A stretch of DNA of 6,583 bases from Chryseobacterium gleum. GTDB taxonomy: Bacteria; Bacteroidota; Bacteroidia; Flavobacteriales_D; Crocinitomicaceae. Position numbers and translations under genes: made by a program. The stretch spans positions 1 to 6,583 of the forward strand of contig CALPUT020000141.1 of assembly GCA_943326825.2 (NCBI GenBank). Direction: 5' to 3'. Under the pieces are notes generated by a model that saw only the letters and a program-made list of their open reading frames with translations, did no database searches and was not told the DNA's origin. Shown one piece after another: positions 6,390 through 6,583 of the stretch (positions are counted from its first letter, which is position 1; each line of letters starts with the position of its first letter).

Positions 6390-6583
6390 TTACATATTCT
6401 TAAAGCTTTCGGAGAAAAAGACTCTATCTCTATTCACTTGAGCTTCTAACTGAACTTTAAAATCTTCTCTATATTCTTTTGAAATACAGTTGCTTGGAAA
6501 TGTTAATTGTAAATCATCTTTGTAATCAAAATAAATAGAATCTGAATGCAAAGTAACTTCTCTTAATCCTGAGAAATATAAAA
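6390..6583 (-). CDS. C-terminal end of an unidentified protein, 5' part outside the window
   Basis: On the minus strand a frame is open from the right edge of the window to a TAA at 6390-6392, giving the last 63 residues of a protein. The visible part starts LYFSGLREVTLHSDSIYFDY and ends RDRVFFSESFKNM. It is mixed strand and helix in character, rather acidic and polar, with no membrane segment and no motif I recognise. Support for a real gene comes from the unbroken frame of 63 codons in AT-rich DNA, a balanced amino-acid mix, and the bidirectional terminator just beyond its stop, as at a normal convergent gene pair. The start, length and function lie outside the window. Confidence 0.65.
   Translation of the reverse strand, partial: LYFSGLREVTLHSDSIYFDYKDDLQLTFPSNCISKEYREDFKVQLEAQVNRDRVFFSESFKNM

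Noticed and set aside
1..6583. Insertion sequences, CRISPR repeats, tRNA or rRNA genes
   Set aside because: No transposase-like frame, no regularly spaced repeats, and no tRNA or rRNA landmarks were seen on either strand.

Overview
This AT-rich window (roughly 30% GC by eye) comes from a member of the Bacteroidota, most likely a Flavobacteriales-type organism. Three observations point there. The clearest promoters fit the Bacteroidota pattern TTG-N17-23-TAnnTTTG. The genes have no Shine-Dalgarno sequence in front of their starts. The protein sequences (MBOAT plus SGNH-like pair, group III truncated globin, DusB, LepA, small lipoprotein) read like that phylum. Genus cannot be fixed from the sequence alone.

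Left part, plus strand (1-2653): the 3' two thirds or so of an MBOAT-family membrane O-acyltransferase runs in from the window edge. One base later comes a membrane-anchored SGNH-like protein, the usual partner of such acyltransferases in cell-surface polysaccharide acylation. That gene overlaps by 14 bp a gamma-class carbonic anhydrase-like hexapeptide-repeat protein, and 32 bp further on is a group III truncated haemoglobin. The spacing suggests one transcript, although the acylation pair and the last two genes have no obvious shared task.

Middle (2654-5621): dusB (tRNA dihydrouridine synthase, plus strand) has its own promoter-like -7 box so close to the ATG that its mRNA may be leaderless. 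It converges on lepA (translation factor EF4, minus strand), and a perfect 16-bp palindromic bidirectional terminator separates the two stops. lepA has a -7 box followed immediately by a short dyad that would fold at the very 5' end of its mRNA.

Right part (5622-6583): a strong terminator hairpin at 5688-5721 has no recognisable gene to serve, followed by about 180 bases without a credible gene. Then a textbook promoter drives a small, unrecognised lipoprotein (135 aa, plus strand). A second bidirectional terminator separates it from the C-terminal end of an unidentified minus-strand gene that leaves the window.

Most of the window is ordinary housekeeping and envelope content. I see no mobile element, CRISPR array, tRNA or rRNA, and no clear candidate for a new multi-gene system. 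The points most worth a second look are the apparent loss of the acid residue in the SGNH-like partner, the orphan terminator with its gene-free flank, the near-leaderless dusB, the 5'-end dyad of lepA and the orphan lipoprotein.
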